Positions 51,405-61,137 of a stretch of 64,000 bases of DNA are shown piece after piece (the first letter of the stretch is position 1; each line of letters starts with the position of its first letter). The position numbers were made by a program, and so were the translations under genes. The notes below the pieces were generated by a model that was not told the DNA's origin, searched no databases, and was given only the letters and a program-made list of their open reading frames with translations. The stretch covers positions 1-64,000 of the forward strand of contig JAHBAT020000001.1 of the NCBI GenBank assembly GCA_018499985.2, read 5' to 3'. The DNA is from Candidatus Moraniibacteriota bacterium (GTDB lineage Bacteria > Patescibacteriota > Minisyncoccia > Moranbacterales > UBA1568).

Positions 51405-53231
51405 CTAGCTCCTAGAAAGCTCCACAAATTCCTGAAGCAATCGTAACTCTTCTTCTTTATTGTTATTTTTACGTGCCTCAGCCAAAGCTCCTTCTATAGT
51501 GCGGAGTTTTTCGTTTTTTCCCACTTCTTCCAAAAGAATTGCTAGGTATTCCTGAAGCAAAGCTCGGCTTTTTTCAGCTATTTCTCCTTCACTCAAATCA
51601 GCAAATTCTGGACCATCAAGCAGACGAAATGCGAGACCAGTCGCTAAGCCTTTTAACTCTTTGTCTTCAATCAAAGAAAGTGGATCATGCTCGCCGGCCT
51701 GCAAGACAAAAAAGAAGAGTGGCTGTTTAGCCAGAAAAGTCTTCACTTCTGGATCGAGTGATCCAAGAAACTCTTTACGAAGAACGGGCTGCGTCAAAAA
51801 CAGTGCCATCACCTCTTCAGCTATACGCTCTTTACGACTTGCAAAACTACTCTTTGGAGTCGTCTGAAAAGGCACTGTCATCTCTGGACCATCACGTCGA
51901 GTCTTTTCTAGAAAAGCCTGATTGACTACCCCTGTTACAAGACGCTCTTCCAAGCCAGCCCCCCTGGCAAGCTCCTTGATCCAAAAAGAACGCTCGAGAG
52001 GATTTTTGATAGTTATGAGAAGTTGCGTAAAGTCATCAACAATCGCTCGCTTGCCTTCTCCTGTTTCTCTAGAGTGTGCAGCGACAATTCCTTCTAGGAA
52101 ATACTGTGGCGCAGCTACTGGTGCCATCACGATACGCTTCAGCTCTTCGGGGTTTTCAGCGCCCATGTCAGCTGCGTCTTTACCATGAGAAAGAGCAATC
52201 AATTTCACGTTTAATTCCTTTTCTAAAGCCAATTCTGTACTCTTGCGTGCTGCCTTTTGGCCAGCGCCATCCATATCAAAAAATAGATGCACCTCTTTGC
52301 CATAGCGCCTCATAATATCAAGCTGCTCTCCCGTAAGAGCTGTCCCTGATACTGCTACGACATTTTCTATCCCAGCTTGTGAAAGAGCGATCACATCTAC
52401 ATTGCCTTCTACCACTACCGTACAGCCTACTTGTTTCATCGCCTGCTTGGCCCAAGAAAGTCCGTACAGTGCACGGCTCTTGTGGTAGAGTGGTGACTCT
52501 GGAGTATTTATATACTTAGCCTGTGACTCATCACCACCAGGAGCGACACGTGCCGAAAAACCAATTGGACGCCCAAGGATATCCGTAATAGGAAACATGA
52601 TGCGATCACGAAAACGGTCATAGGCTTTTCCAAGACTAGCCGGTGCCCCATCAGCTGTTTCAGCCTTGGCAATAATCATTCCGACTGTCTCCAGCTCATT
52701 GACGGTGTAGCCCTTGCTCTCAGCAAACTCTCGAAAGTGTCTCCAGCCATCTGGCGCATAACCCAAACGAAACTTGCGAATAGTCTCATCTGAGAGGCCT
52801 CTTTTTCGTAAATAGGGCAGAGCTTTTATTTTTCCAGCTCCTTCCCAAAGTTGGTGCTCGTAGAATCGCACTGCAAGCTCCATAATAGCCACCAAGCGTT
52901 CTTTGGTATCTTTTGACCCTTGGGACTCTTGCCGATACTGAGGAAGCTCCACGCCTGCTTTTTCGGCCAATAACACGAGGGCTTCTCGGAACTGCAATCC
53001 TTCAATTTCCATCACAAAAGCAAAGATATCTCCACCCTTACCGCAGCCAAAACAGTGCCACATATTACGCTCATCATTGACCATAAATGACGGGCTGCGC
53101 TCCTGATGAAAGGGACAATTAGCCTTATAATGAGCCCCTGCTTTGTCGAGTTTGATATACGAACCCACCACATCTACAATATTGAGATGTGATTTAATGA
53201 TTTCGGTAGTATTTTCTTGAAATGCAGCCAT
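51405..53231 (-). CDS. dnaG: DNA primase
   Basis: A 608-aa primase. The CHC2 zinc site is Cys39, His42, Cys60 and Cys63 (CPFHQERSPSF...CFGC). The TOPRIM core has VEGNVDVIALSQAG and FDMDGAGQKAARKS with the metal-binding acids. The C-terminal helical part binds DnaB helicase. It makes RNA primers at the replication fork. It precedes rpoD by about 95 bp. Confidence 0.95.
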   Translation of the reverse strand: MAAFQENTTEIIKSHLNIVDVVGSYIKLDKAGAHYKANCPFHQERSPSFMVNDERNMWHCFGCGKGGDIFAFVMEIEGLQFREALVLLAEKAGVELPQYRQESQGSKDTKERLVAIMELAVRFYEHQLWEGAGKIKALPYLRKRGLSDETIRKFRLGYAPDGWRHFREFAESKGYTVNELETVGMIIAKAETADGAPASLGKAYDRFRDRIMFPITDILGRPIGFSARVAPGGDESQAKYINTPESPLYHKSRALYGLSWAKQAMKQVGCTVVVEGNVDVIALSQAGIENVVAVSGTALTGEQLDIMRRYGKEVHLFFDMDGAGQKAARKSTELALEKELNVKLIALSHGKDAADMGAENPEELKRIVMAPVAAPQYFLEGIVAAHSRETGEGKRAIVDDFTQLLITIKNPLERSFWIKELARGAGLEERLVTGVVNQAFLEKTRRDGPEMTVPFQTTPKSSFASRKERIAEEVMALFLTQPVLRKEFLGSLDPEVKTFLAKQPLFFFVLQAGEHDPLSLIEDKELKGLATGLAFRLLDGPEFADLSEGEIAEKSRALLQEYLAILLEEVGKNEKLRTIEGALAEARKNNNKEEELRLLQEFVELSRS

Positions 53232-53290
53232 TTTCTTGAAGTTATACGATCTCTATCTTCATCCTAGCGCGAGAGAGCAGTATAGTACAT

Positions 53291-53328
53291 AAAAGAAAAA
53301 GAAGAAACCCTCTCATCTACAGAGAGGG
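53291..53328 (-). terminator. Terminator after the LytR_C gene
   Basis: Stem CCCTCTC / GAGAGGG (53308-53328), seven-nt loop and a T-rich end on the minus strand. Confidence 0.75.
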
Positions 53329-53339
53329 CTTACCGAGAC

Positions 53340-54128
53340 TTAGGGTACCTGCTTGTAGTCATTATTACCCAGAATAATCAAAATGTCCGTATTTTCAGGT
53401 GCTTTTTCACCTTCTGGCAGCTCGCCGACTGTGCCATTAATCTTACCTGCAAGCTCTTTGACAAAAGGAGCGTTAAGTTTCGTGACGTCCACTACTATAC
53501 TCTTCTCATAGTCACTCTTTTTGGCTGTCTCTTTGAGGACGATGTCGATATTGCTATACATAGCCTTGAGTTCATCATCGAAACTATTGGTAATACCAAT
53601 CTTTTGAGAGCCATTGTAAATAGCGATATTGAGACGCTCTGCTGGCTCAGTGGTAGCATTGTCCTCTGTATCAGAAACCTTTTCATTAGCATCGGTTGGT
53701 GTCGTACCACTTGCATTTTCTTGGCCCGCTTCAGGAGTCAAGCTAATAATTGTTGTATCAATTACTTTCTTAATTTTTGGACGATACAAAACCGCCTTAC
53801 CAGCATTAGTAAAAATCAAAATCTTATCTCCGTTTTCAGCCTTTTTAAAAAATGGCTGATCAGCAAGTTTTGTTTTGTCTGTCACAGTTGCAATCGAAGG
53901 CTTCTCATCTGGAATCAAAAGACGACTCCCTACTGCCTCGGTAATAAGCTCATCTTCCGTCTTAACCGGGGCATCACTTCCCGCTACATAGTGATAGTAC
54001 AAATACCCCATACCCAAAAGAGCAAGGACAAGGAGCGTAGCCAGGATACCGATAATGAGTTTCGGTTGATTTTTGGAGGAAAAAATTTTTTTACTCTTTT
54101 TGGGAGTATTGACTTCAAGTGACAGCAT
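53340..54128 (-). CDS. LytR_C-domain membrane protein
   Basis: A 262-aa protein with one transmembrane helix (about 25-48), a Lys/Asp/Thr-rich middle, and a LytR C-terminal domain (about 160-255; LNIAIYNGSQKIGITNSF). The catalytic LytR-CpsA-Psr domain is absent, so it is probably a wall-associated binding protein. A second gene of this kind is at 62.2 kb. Confidence 0.82.
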   Translation of the reverse strand: MLSLEVNTPKKSKKIFSSKNQPKLIIGILATLLVLALLGMGYLYYHYVAGSDAPVKTEDELITEAVGSRLLIPDEKPSIATVTDKTKLADQPFFKKAENGDKILIFTNAGKAVLYRPKIKKVIDTTIISLTPEAGQENASGTTPTDANEKVSDTEDNATTEPAERLNIAIYNGSQKIGITNSFDDELKAMYSNIDIVLKETAKKSDYEKSIVVDVTKLNAPFVKELAGKINGTVGELPEGEKAPENTDILIILGNNDYKQVP

Positions 54129-54203
54129 GTTTTTGTTTTTGAGAATAGCAAAAAGCGTTCTACACTCTTTAGTGTAATGAAAAAAGAGCGTCTCTACAAG
54201 AAG

Positions 54204-54980
54204 CTACTCACTTGGAGTAACCACCTCTTCAGTAACAGTCTGAGCTCCTTCAGTTACTTCTTCCGAAGGGGTTGGTGTTGCTACTTCGGTATCTTCAGTC
54301 TTTTCGATAACTGGCTCTGTTGTCTGTTTAGTTGTCGTATCAAGTGTTGGCAAAGATTCTATCGACGTATTTTTTTCTTCAAAGTTTCTACTCTCTACCA
54401 CAAAGAAAGCTTCGCCTAGTTTCTTAGTAAGCGTCTCTATCCCACTCAAAGCTCCTCCAAGACCAATCTTGATAAAATCTGGATATGTCGTATCCTTCAA
54501 GCTTTCTTGCATGGTAATAAGGTCTGTCTCAAGACTATAAAGCTTTTGACCAAAACTCGCCTGAGCATTTTCAAATATCTGATCAGCTGAAAGACCCACT
54601 TCTAGCGGAAGTCCCTTTTCTCTCGCCTCACGAGCAAGAGCTTCTTCGGTAGTGACTGGCGGCTCTTTTATGGTGAAATCTCTCACGGTATGACGATCAC
54701 TCTCCACCACAAGCTTGTACTGCCCATCCAAAATCCCCCATTTCAAAAGGTTGTCATCATGAGTAAATGTGCCGTCCACACAAGGTGCTACTGCGGTATA
54801 CAAAGGATCAAGCTCAAAGTTTTCACTTTCGTAGAGCTCTATATGCACATCTGTATCACAGCTACCGTTAAGAGTGAGCTGGTTTTCTGTTGACTGAAGC
54901 TCCCAGCGCAAATCTGCCCTCACCGGAGAGGCTAAAGCCATCAAACAAAACATAATAATAAAGACTTTTTGGTATGACAT
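54204..54980 (-). CDS. Exported protein of unknown function
   Basis: A 258-aa protein with a signal peptide (about 1-22). A beta-rich N-terminal region with two cysteines (about 38-65), a helical middle (about 110-185), and a Thr/Glu/Pro-rich tail follow. It begins 3 bp after the 720-aa surface protein gene. I do not recognise the family. Confidence 0.7.
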   Translation of the reverse strand: MSYQKVFIIMFCLMALASPVRADLRWELQSTENQLTLNGSCDTDVHIELYESENFELDPLYTAVAPCVDGTFTHDDNLLKWGILDGQYKLVVESDRHTVRDFTIKEPPVTTEEALAREAREKGLPLEVGLSADQIFENAQASFGQKLYSLETDLITMQESLKDTTYPDFIKIGLGGALSGIETLTKKLGEAFFVVESRNFEEKNTSIESLPTLDTTTKQTTEPVIEKTEDTEVATPTPSEEVTEGAQTVTEEVVTPSE

Positions 54981-54983
54981 ATT

Positions 54984-57146
54984 TTAACGGTCACTTTCTA
55001 TATAAATACGATTAACACCAATCTGAGCAGATGTCACAGGGGTATTGGCGCCATTACTCATAAGAGCATGTGCAGCCATCATAGTGGTATTAACTGGAAG
55101 ATCAGTTGTAGTGGAGGTATTGATAATCTCTGCTCCTGTGTTTAAGTTTACCAAACGATAGTAGACAGTCGTATCATTAGGTTTAGCAAAAATATAGGCA
55201 TCATACCCTTGATTAGCAGCAAGTGTTGGCTGTCCAGCGATAGCATCTTTTGTGGCTACTCCAGCATTATCATTATGCATGAACGTAATTGCTGTATCTC
55301 CAGCATCGATACCAAAACCAAGGATATTGGTAAGGTTGGATGGGTTACCTGTCACAACAGCAGTTGTACCTGTACTAAAGCCCACAAACAAACGATCACC
55401 AGCAGTCCATGCCGTGGTACCAAAACGACAGAAGAAAAAGAATCCTCCTTGACCAGCCACTGATCCGCGGAAAAACATGTTTTCACTACTACGCTGACCT
55501 ACTTGCTGATTAGTAGTAGTGACTACGCTTGCCCACTGACCACGCTTCATGGCGGTGTAAAAGTTTGTGGTAGTAGGAAGGGCGGTAGTATAGGTACCTG
55601 CTCCCGCTCCAGCCGTACCCTGCCAGACACCAGCCGTAGCCGTAGTAGGGGTCCACATAACTGTATTATTACCCCACAAGGCCGCCTGAAAAGGGGTATC
55701 TACACCTGATGGCCCTATCCATTTTGGCACAATACGTCCAGCAATATTTTTACTGTAAATATGAACATTATTTGCTGCAGGAGCACTTGGCTCATTGGTA
55801 ATAGCATTCATAGTAATCCCTGTGTCTGTACCCGGAAGAGTCAGGTCATTTGTAGTCTTATCCCAGACAAAGTCGGCATCTCCACCAAAAGAACCTGCGT
55901 CATTGAATTGAATCTGTGTAGTGGAACCGCCAGGAGCTCCTGAGCCACGACAGTCTGTCCAGGCGGTATCCTCAAAACAACGGAATTTGTTTGTGCTGTT
56001 GTTGTAGTACATCTTTCCTTCGGTACCAGCTGGATCTCCGGCATCACTTTTGACATCAAGCGCAAAAAGATCCGGCGTCGTAGAGCCAGCTCCTCCGGCA
56101 CCCACTTGGACTGTACCAGTCGTAGCAGCGCCAGCTACCGCGAGAGTGATACCACCCGTACCTGACTGAAAGGTCGAAGTGGAAGTGGTATTGGTAGAGC
56201 CAAAAACAACCGTCTTTGCAGCAGCTCCCGTACCAATACTGATAGTTTCTGCTGATCCATCATCACCAATATTAATTGCTCCGGTAGTACCAGAGTTGAT
56301 ACCAATAGCTACTCCAGCAGCTGAAGTCAGAGTAGAGAGCGTGGTCGTACCCGAAATGGTCACCGCGTCATTGAGACTAATAATACCCGTACCGTTAGCT
56401 ACCATGGTAAGGTCTTCGTTGGCAGCAGTGGTGATATCTGTAGTGGCTCCCGAAAAAGTCACTCCGGTAGAGCCGATAGTTTTGTTGGTAAGGGTTTCTG
56501 TCCCAGCAAGAGTTGCCAGGGTACCAGTGGTCGGAAGGGTAAGGGTTGAATTACCAGAGGTAGTAAAGGCGACATCATTGGCACCAGAAGTAGAGAAGGC
56601 TCCACCAAAAGAAATGGTCTTACCCGCTGGCACAGTGAGGGTTCCTGTGGTATTCGTCACTGTCAGTCCGCCTACCTTCTCAGCGTTCATAGCGTAGGGT
56701 GTTGCCGTAAAGCGTACGCGTGGGGTCATCTCTCCATCACTGTTGAAATTAATACCGAGGTAAATATTGTCCGTATTGAAATCTACCGATCCTGGAAGGC
56801 TTGTCGTGTCACCAAGATTCGTCTGGAAAATACCATCCGTTACTGTGAGAGACTTCGTCTCTGTCCAGACGGCACTACCGCCACTTGCTACCGTGTAAAT
56901 ACTAAAGGTAAATGAATACGATCCATTGGCGACATTGGTACCGACTGTTTTGGCTACCACTTTACCCTGGAAATTGATCTGACGATTGATGCCCGTAGCT
57001 GCTTCGGCGTTGAGTGAACTTGTACCAAAAATACCAAGAGCAAAAAAGACAAAAACAAACACCAAAGAGAGGGTCCGAGAACCGCTCTTCATAAATGGCT
57101 TATCTAAAATGTTTTTTTGTTTGTTTTTGAGGCGCATAGCCTGCAA
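54984..57146 (-). CDS. Large repeat-rich surface protein
   Basis: A 720-aa exported protein. After a signal helix (about 25-48) comes INRQINFQGKVV, a start found in CPR surface proteins (from memory). The next domain (to about 150) is beta-rich. Residues about 150-370 are Thr/Gly/Ala-rich repeats such as TLTLPTTGTLATLAG, like beta-solenoid tail-fibre regions. The last 230 residues look like a separate beta-sandwich. Probable role in attachment or cell covering; inference. Confidence 0.8.
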   Translation of the reverse strand: MQAMRLKNKQKNILDKPFMKSGSRTLSLVFVFVFFALGIFGTSSLNAEAATGINRQINFQGKVVAKTVGTNVANGSYSFTFSIYTVASGGSAVWTETKSLTVTDGIFQTNLGDTTSLPGSVDFNTDNIYLGINFNSDGEMTPRVRFTATPYAMNAEKVGGLTVTNTTGTLTVPAGKTISFGGAFSTSGANDVAFTTSGNSTLTLPTTGTLATLAGTETLTNKTIGSTGVTFSGATTDITTAANEDLTMVANGTGIISLNDAVTISGTTTLSTLTSAAGVAIGINSGTTGAINIGDDGSAETISIGTGAAAKTVVFGSTNTTSTSTFQSGTGGITLAVAGAATTGTVQVGAGGAGSTTPDLFALDVKSDAGDPAGTEGKMYYNNSTNKFRCFEDTAWTDCRGSGAPGGSTTQIQFNDAGSFGGDADFVWDKTTNDLTLPGTDTGITMNAITNEPSAPAANNVHIYSKNIAGRIVPKWIGPSGVDTPFQAALWGNNTVMWTPTTATAGVWQGTAGAGAGTYTTALPTTTNFYTAMKRGQWASVVTTTNQQVGQRSSENMFFRGSVAGQGGFFFFCRFGTTAWTAGDRLFVGFSTGTTAVVTGNPSNLTNILGFGIDAGDTAITFMHNDNAGVATKDAIAGQPTLAANQGYDAYIFAKPNDTTVYYRLVNLNTGAEIINTSTTTDLPVNTTMMAAHALMSNGANTPVTSAQIGVNRIYIESDR

Positions 57147-57173
57147 AGCAACTTAATAGTTTCCTAAAGAAAC

Positions 57174-57202
57174 AAAAAGTGACCCCGGTTTCCCGGGATC
57201 AC
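57174..57202 (-). terminator. Terminator after the 201-aa gene
   Basis: GTGAC-CCCGG / CCGGG-TCAC hairpin (57179-57202) and five T on the minus strand. Confidence 0.8.
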
Positions 57203-57247
57203 CTCTTTTTGAATCTCTATTAACTCTATTATAGCAGAAAAAATGCC

Positions 57248-57853
57248 TTATTGCAAGCCTTCTTGCTTCTTTTCTTCTTGTTTTTGGCGCTCTTCTACGC
57301 TAAGAATTTTAAAGGTTTTTTGCATCTGCAAAATTTGTCCTTCTGCCTCATCTTTTTCTGCTGTCGCGGTGTATGAAATACTCACCAAAAATGCATCTTG
57401 AAAAAAATAGACTGTCTTTTCGTATGGATCAGAAGCTTTGCTGAATAGGTTTATTTCTTGCTCTTCATTTTTTATTTTTTTCTGTAGATATTCCCTATCT
57501 TGCTTGCGAAGCTCAAATCCAGGAGAAGACTCAAAAGTGTTTTCTGGCCTTTCTTCTACCGTGATAGCCACTTTTTCGTTGTTACTAGCTGTGCCAACAA
57601 AAAATACCGTTTCTTTGACAGGGCCGCTTTCGGGAAGAGACTTACTTCTTATCCCAAAACTTCTTGGTACATCTACTTTGAAATACGTACCTGTATACAC
57701 CTCTGTACCACTTTTTACTTCTTCTACTTTTTCTTTGGCAACTCCAGTACCAACTGTACCCACTGCCTCACCCTGCATCCAAAACCATACCCACAAACCT
57801 CCACCTATTAAGGCCAGCAACAGTACACTATAGACAATACCTTTTACTTTCAT
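57248..57853 (-). CDS. Membrane-anchored protein of unknown function
   Basis: A 201-aa protein with one transmembrane helix (about 5-24) and an outer domain of alternating strands (about 45-185) ending in a Lys/Gln/Glu-rich tail. The first ATG (57907) would overlap the upstream gene by 47 bp. The ATG at 57853 with AAAGG before it leaves a 7-bp gap, so I choose that. It is the last of three envelope genes. Confidence 0.68.
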   Translation of the reverse strand: MKVKGIVYSVLLLALIGGGLWVWFWMQGEAVGTVGTGVAKEKVEEVKSGTEVYTGTYFKVDVPRSFGIRSKSLPESGPVKETVFFVGTASNNEKVAITVEERPENTFESSPGFELRKQDREYLQKKIKNEEQEINLFSKASDPYEKTVYFFQDAFLVSISYTATAEKDEAEGQILQMQKTFKILSVEERQKQEEKKQEGLQ

Positions 57854-57860
57854 AGAGCCT

Positions 57861-58838
57861 TTATTTTTGTTTTTTACCAAAAGTTTTTTTGAGATTTTTC
57901 CATGCAAAGCGCCTACTTCTAACTACAAATACCGTCCCTACCAAACCAGTTATCACACCTATGCTCCACAAGGGTATATGCCAGTATTTTTCGATCTTTT
58001 TTTCATAGCTTTCTTTACCGTCATAGCGATACTCAAGCAACACCGTGTACCGTCCCGGCAACCAAGCCAGTCCTAATGATGAAAAATCTTCCTGAAATAC
58101 ACGCGTGGCCTTAGGAAGAACAAGAGCAGACTCTTGGTTGAGAATAGCTCGCTCTACCGTCCTTCCGAGTGGATCAGTGACGCGAATAGAGCCTCTTGGT
58201 ACTACATGTGTATTGCCATCATTAGTGAAACGAATATCTGTTGTCTTGGGTAGAAAAAAGGTATTTTTTGGATAAGAAAAGTTATTAAGTGAGAGAGAAA
58301 AAACTTCTCCTCCTACCTTACGCATATAAATAAGAGATGAAAATACCTGACGCACAGCGATACGAGGATCCCCCTGACCCTCACTATTCGGAGTATTGTT
58401 TTCAAAAAGAAGTGCTCCATAGTGCCCTCCTGGAGCAAGTTTTCCGCTATTGGTAATCACTACCGTAAGCTTTGTTTTTGAAGCTGGTGGCACAAGAATT
58501 TCATTGACCGGAATAGAAAGCCAGCTCGCTACATCATACTCTCTTGGGTCACCCGTGCCCAAAAATGCTACCCCGCCACTTTCATCAAGCGTACCAAAAT
58601 CCACTGCTTTAAGAAGGAAACTCTGAGCAATATCTGCTGTATTTTCAAGCTCAATCGTCACTGGTATCTCCACCTGATCCTCAAGAATAACTTCTTGTAG
58701 GGCTGGCTCTACAGTAATTTTTTGCAAATTTTTTTGTTCAAAAACCTTTTCCTCCAAAGCAAAAGAGGGCTTTCCACAAAAAAGCCCCCAGCAAACAATG
58801 AGTCCAACAATAAAGCTATTCCTCCAAAACACCTTCAT
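57861..58838 (-). CDS. WxL-binding-like (DUF916-type) membrane protein
   Basis: A 325-aa protein with a signal peptide (about 8-27), two beta-sandwich domains (about 35-150 and 160-275), and one C-terminal transmembrane helix (about 288-312) followed by a basic tail. It resembles DUF916 proteins that bind WxL surface proteins to the wall. GGHYGALLF is the conserved central block. It overlaps the end of the 344-aa homologue by one base. Confidence 0.72.
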   Translation of the reverse strand: MKVFWRNSFIVGLIVCWGLFCGKPSFALEEKVFEQKNLQKITVEPALQEVILEDQVEIPVTIELENTADIAQSFLLKAVDFGTLDESGGVAFLGTGDPREYDVASWLSIPVNEILVPPASKTKLTVVITNSGKLAPGGHYGALLFENNTPNSEGQGDPRIAVRQVFSSLIYMRKVGGEVFSLSLNNFSYPKNTFFLPKTTDIRFTNDGNTHVVPRGSIRVTDPLGRTVERAILNQESALVLPKATRVFQEDFSSLGLAWLPGRYTVLLEYRYDGKESYEKKIEKYWHIPLWSIGVITGLVGTVFVVRSRRFAWKNLKKTFGKKQK

Positions 58839-59872
58839 TATTTTTTGCCTTTCATTTTACCAAGCACACCACCAAGTATTGAGCGCAAACCAAGGCCGAC
58901 AAAAAGAAGGAGAATCAATCCACCGCCAATGATGCGCCATGGAATAACCCAGAAACTGACTTCGCCCTCAAGTGGCACATCATGAGTACCGTCGTCATAT
59001 ATCATAAGTAGCTTGGCTGTATAGTGACCAAAACGGAGCTTGGAAGCGTCCTTGAAGTCCCACTGAAGCTCCATAACGGTATTACCCTCGGCGTCTTTAA
59101 CTTCCTTATCATCTACGATCTTTGGAGTATACTTTGGGAAACCATCTACCCACACTGCTTCAAAGGCACGCTTAGAAGAAGGGAGGATATTGCCCTTTTC
59201 TTTATTGACCTCTATGAGAGCGATATCTTTTTCATCACCTTTATCAATGTAGATATTTCCACGAGGTGCGGCATGTACATTTCCTTGGTTTTTGAGAGTA
59301 ACCGTAAAAGTAGTTGGCAAAAATTCATATACACTCTTATCAAGAGAAAACTTTTCGAGTGTAATTTCTTTTTTTGCCCCTGGTACATCTACATCAAGAA
59401 GAGCCAGGATGGCTGTACCTCCATTGAGAGCCGTACGACGCTCTTCTGGACTCAGGTTTTCATTGGCGCGAGAAAAGACAAAGGCATAGTAATAGCCAAA
59501 AGAAGCTTCTTTTGGCGGGGTAATCGTAGCTTGAATAGTTTTCCACTCACCTGGAGCTACAGTAAACACATCCTCACTAAATTTTACCCATTTCAAGAAC
59601 TCATCGGTTGGCTCCGCCTCCATAAGGGCAGGCTTCCCACTTTCCTCATAGGCCTCAAACTTCATCAAGCTGACCTTGAGAGTTTCCTCTCCAGTACCAG
59701 TATTGCGAAGCTTGATATCAGTGGTTACAGGAACACCTGGAGTCGTCTTCATCAAAATAGGAAGGGGTGAGGTCAAAAGAGAAAGTCCATTTGACTGAGC
59801 GCGTGAAACTACTGGTACAAAAAGTCCTAATACAATAAACAAGCTAAGTAGCTTTGTGGAAATACGTCCCAT
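58838..59872 (-). CDS. WxL-binding-like (DUF916-type) membrane protein, paralogue
   Basis: A 344-aa protein with the same plan as the next gene: signal peptide (about 8-26), two beta-sandwich domains, and a C-terminal helix (about 308-330). GYYYAFVFSR replaces GGHYGALLF, and HAAPRGNIYI matches HVVPRGSIRV in the paralogue. The two genes arose by duplication. They probably anchor or organise secreted proteins in this locus. Confidence 0.75.
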   Translation of the reverse strand: MGRISTKLLSLFIVLGLFVPVVSRAQSNGLSLLTSPLPILMKTTPGVPVTTDIKLRNTGTGEETLKVSLMKFEAYEESGKPALMEAEPTDEFLKWVKFSEDVFTVAPGEWKTIQATITPPKEASFGYYYAFVFSRANENLSPEERRTALNGGTAILALLDVDVPGAKKEITLEKFSLDKSVYEFLPTTFTVTLKNQGNVHAAPRGNIYIDKGDEKDIALIEVNKEKGNILPSSKRAFEAVWVDGFPKYTPKIVDDKEVKDAEGNTVMELQWDFKDASKLRFGHYTAKLLMIYDDGTHDVPLEGEVSFWVIPWRIIGGGLILLLFVGLGLRSILGGVLGKMKGKK

Positions 59873-59928
59873 AGCAAGAAGTTATTTTTTACTCCCTCAA
59901 GTATAGCATAAAATCATCTCTAGGTAAC

Positions 59929-59957
59929 AAAAAACCCTCCATCCTAGGAGGGTTTTA
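59929..59957. terminator. Terminator after the 352-aa surface-protein gene
   Basis: Perfect AAAACCCTCC / GGAGGGTTTT stem with a six-nt loop, 20 bp after the stop codon. Confidence 0.85.
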
Positions 59958-59977
59958 TTTAGTTTATTTGTAAAACA

Positions 59978-61036
59978 CTAGAAGCGGCCAGCAGCTACAA
60001 CAGTAAGCGTATCTGTATAGTCGTTAGCAGCGGCCTGTACAGCAGTGATTTTGGCACGCTCCGTAAGAGTAAGCACATCACCAGCAGTAGTCCCATCGGC
60101 GGCCCCGATTGGCTGATAAGTAGTAGAGAGAGTACCTCCAGAAGTAGTGTTTGTACCGTTGTATTCAGCTCCATAGTTAGAGGCCTGAGAAACCGTACCG
60201 GTACCGGTACCACTATCTGTTGTGATATCTACGTCAAGGACATATCCGGTAGTAGAAGCAAGATCTGTCGGGGTGTTGTCTACTGTACCAGCGGTAGCAA
60301 TAGAAGCCCCTGTACCGGCTGAGTTAAGACCTGCATTGGCACTCTTTACCCATGCTACCCATCCAGAAGCGGCATTCGTAGAGATAGTCATGGTGCGACC
60401 ACTCGTAGAGGTGGTGGTGGTAGAGAGATTACTTGTAAATGTATCTGTGTTACCGCTCAAGCTAAAGCTAAATGTCGGAGGCACGGTAGCGGTCACTACA
60501 ATCTGATCATTGGAAACAATGGAGAGGGCATAACTAGCTGAATCAATGGTCGTCGGACCAGTAGCCTGCGTAGTAATCACACCCACCTTATCATTACCTG
60601 CTGTAGAAGTAGTAAGAGTAGAAGTACCTGAGAAGTTAAAACAATACAACGTAGCTACCGTCAAGTCAGTACTTGGAAAGGTAACATCCTGACCAGAAAC
60701 AGAGGACGCTGTACCAATACCAGGCCATGCTGTAGCGCCAGACGGAAGGTTGGTAGTAGTTACTGTCCAGTTACTGGCTGTAGAGTTTACGGTAAAACCA
60801 GTAGGAAAAGTCACTTTGACAGTAGTTTCTGTACCAGCAGTTGTTGGTTGTGCACAGACAGTACCTCCTGAAGTAGTAGAGGCAGCTAGACGATCAAGTC
60901 TCACATAAGCTTCTTGAAGATTAGCGGCTTCTGAAGTGCTAATAAAAAGAAACGGTAGGGCCAAAAGAAAAAGAAACGAGAGTAGATGAAGAGCGCTCAG
61001 GCGACTCTGGATTCTTTGTTTTGTCTGTAGTGACAT
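59978..61036 (-). CDS. Ser/Thr-rich exported surface protein
   Basis: A 352-aa protein with a signal peptide (about 12-37) and a beta-rich, Thr/Ser/Gly/Ala-rich body without lysine-rich helices. No transmembrane end is seen. Its C-terminus (TDTLTVVAAGRF) resembles that of the next surface gene (YQEVLTVITSASF), so both share a C-terminal domain type. Role is probably structural. Confidence 0.72.
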   Translation of the reverse strand: MSLQTKQRIQSRLSALHLLSFLFLLALPFLFISTSEAANLQEAYVRLDRLAASTTSGGTVCAQPTTAGTETTVKVTFPTGFTVNSTASNWTVTTTNLPSGATAWPGIGTASSVSGQDVTFPSTDLTVATLYCFNFSGTSTLTTSTAGNDKVGVITTQATGPTTIDSASYALSIVSNDQIVVTATVPPTFSFSLSGNTDTFTSNLSTTTTSTSGRTMTISTNAASGWVAWVKSANAGLNSAGTGASIATAGTVDNTPTDLASTTGYVLDVDITTDSGTGTGTVSQASNYGAEYNGTNTTSGGTLSTTYQPIGAADGTTAGDVLTLTERAKITAVQAAANDYTDTLTVVAAGRF

Positions 61037-61066
61037 AAATCAAATAAGGTTATTTATTTTTATACA

Positions 61067-61085
61067 AAACGCTTTTTACAAAAGC
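61067..61085. terminator. Terminator after the 357-aa surface-protein gene
   Basis: GCTTTT / AAAAGC stem (61071-61085) with a short loop and T-rich flanks on both sides. Confidence 0.55.
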
Positions 61086-61137
61086 TTTTTTATTTACCCC
61101 AAGTATACACCAATGCAAGAATTCTGGTCAATGCAAA

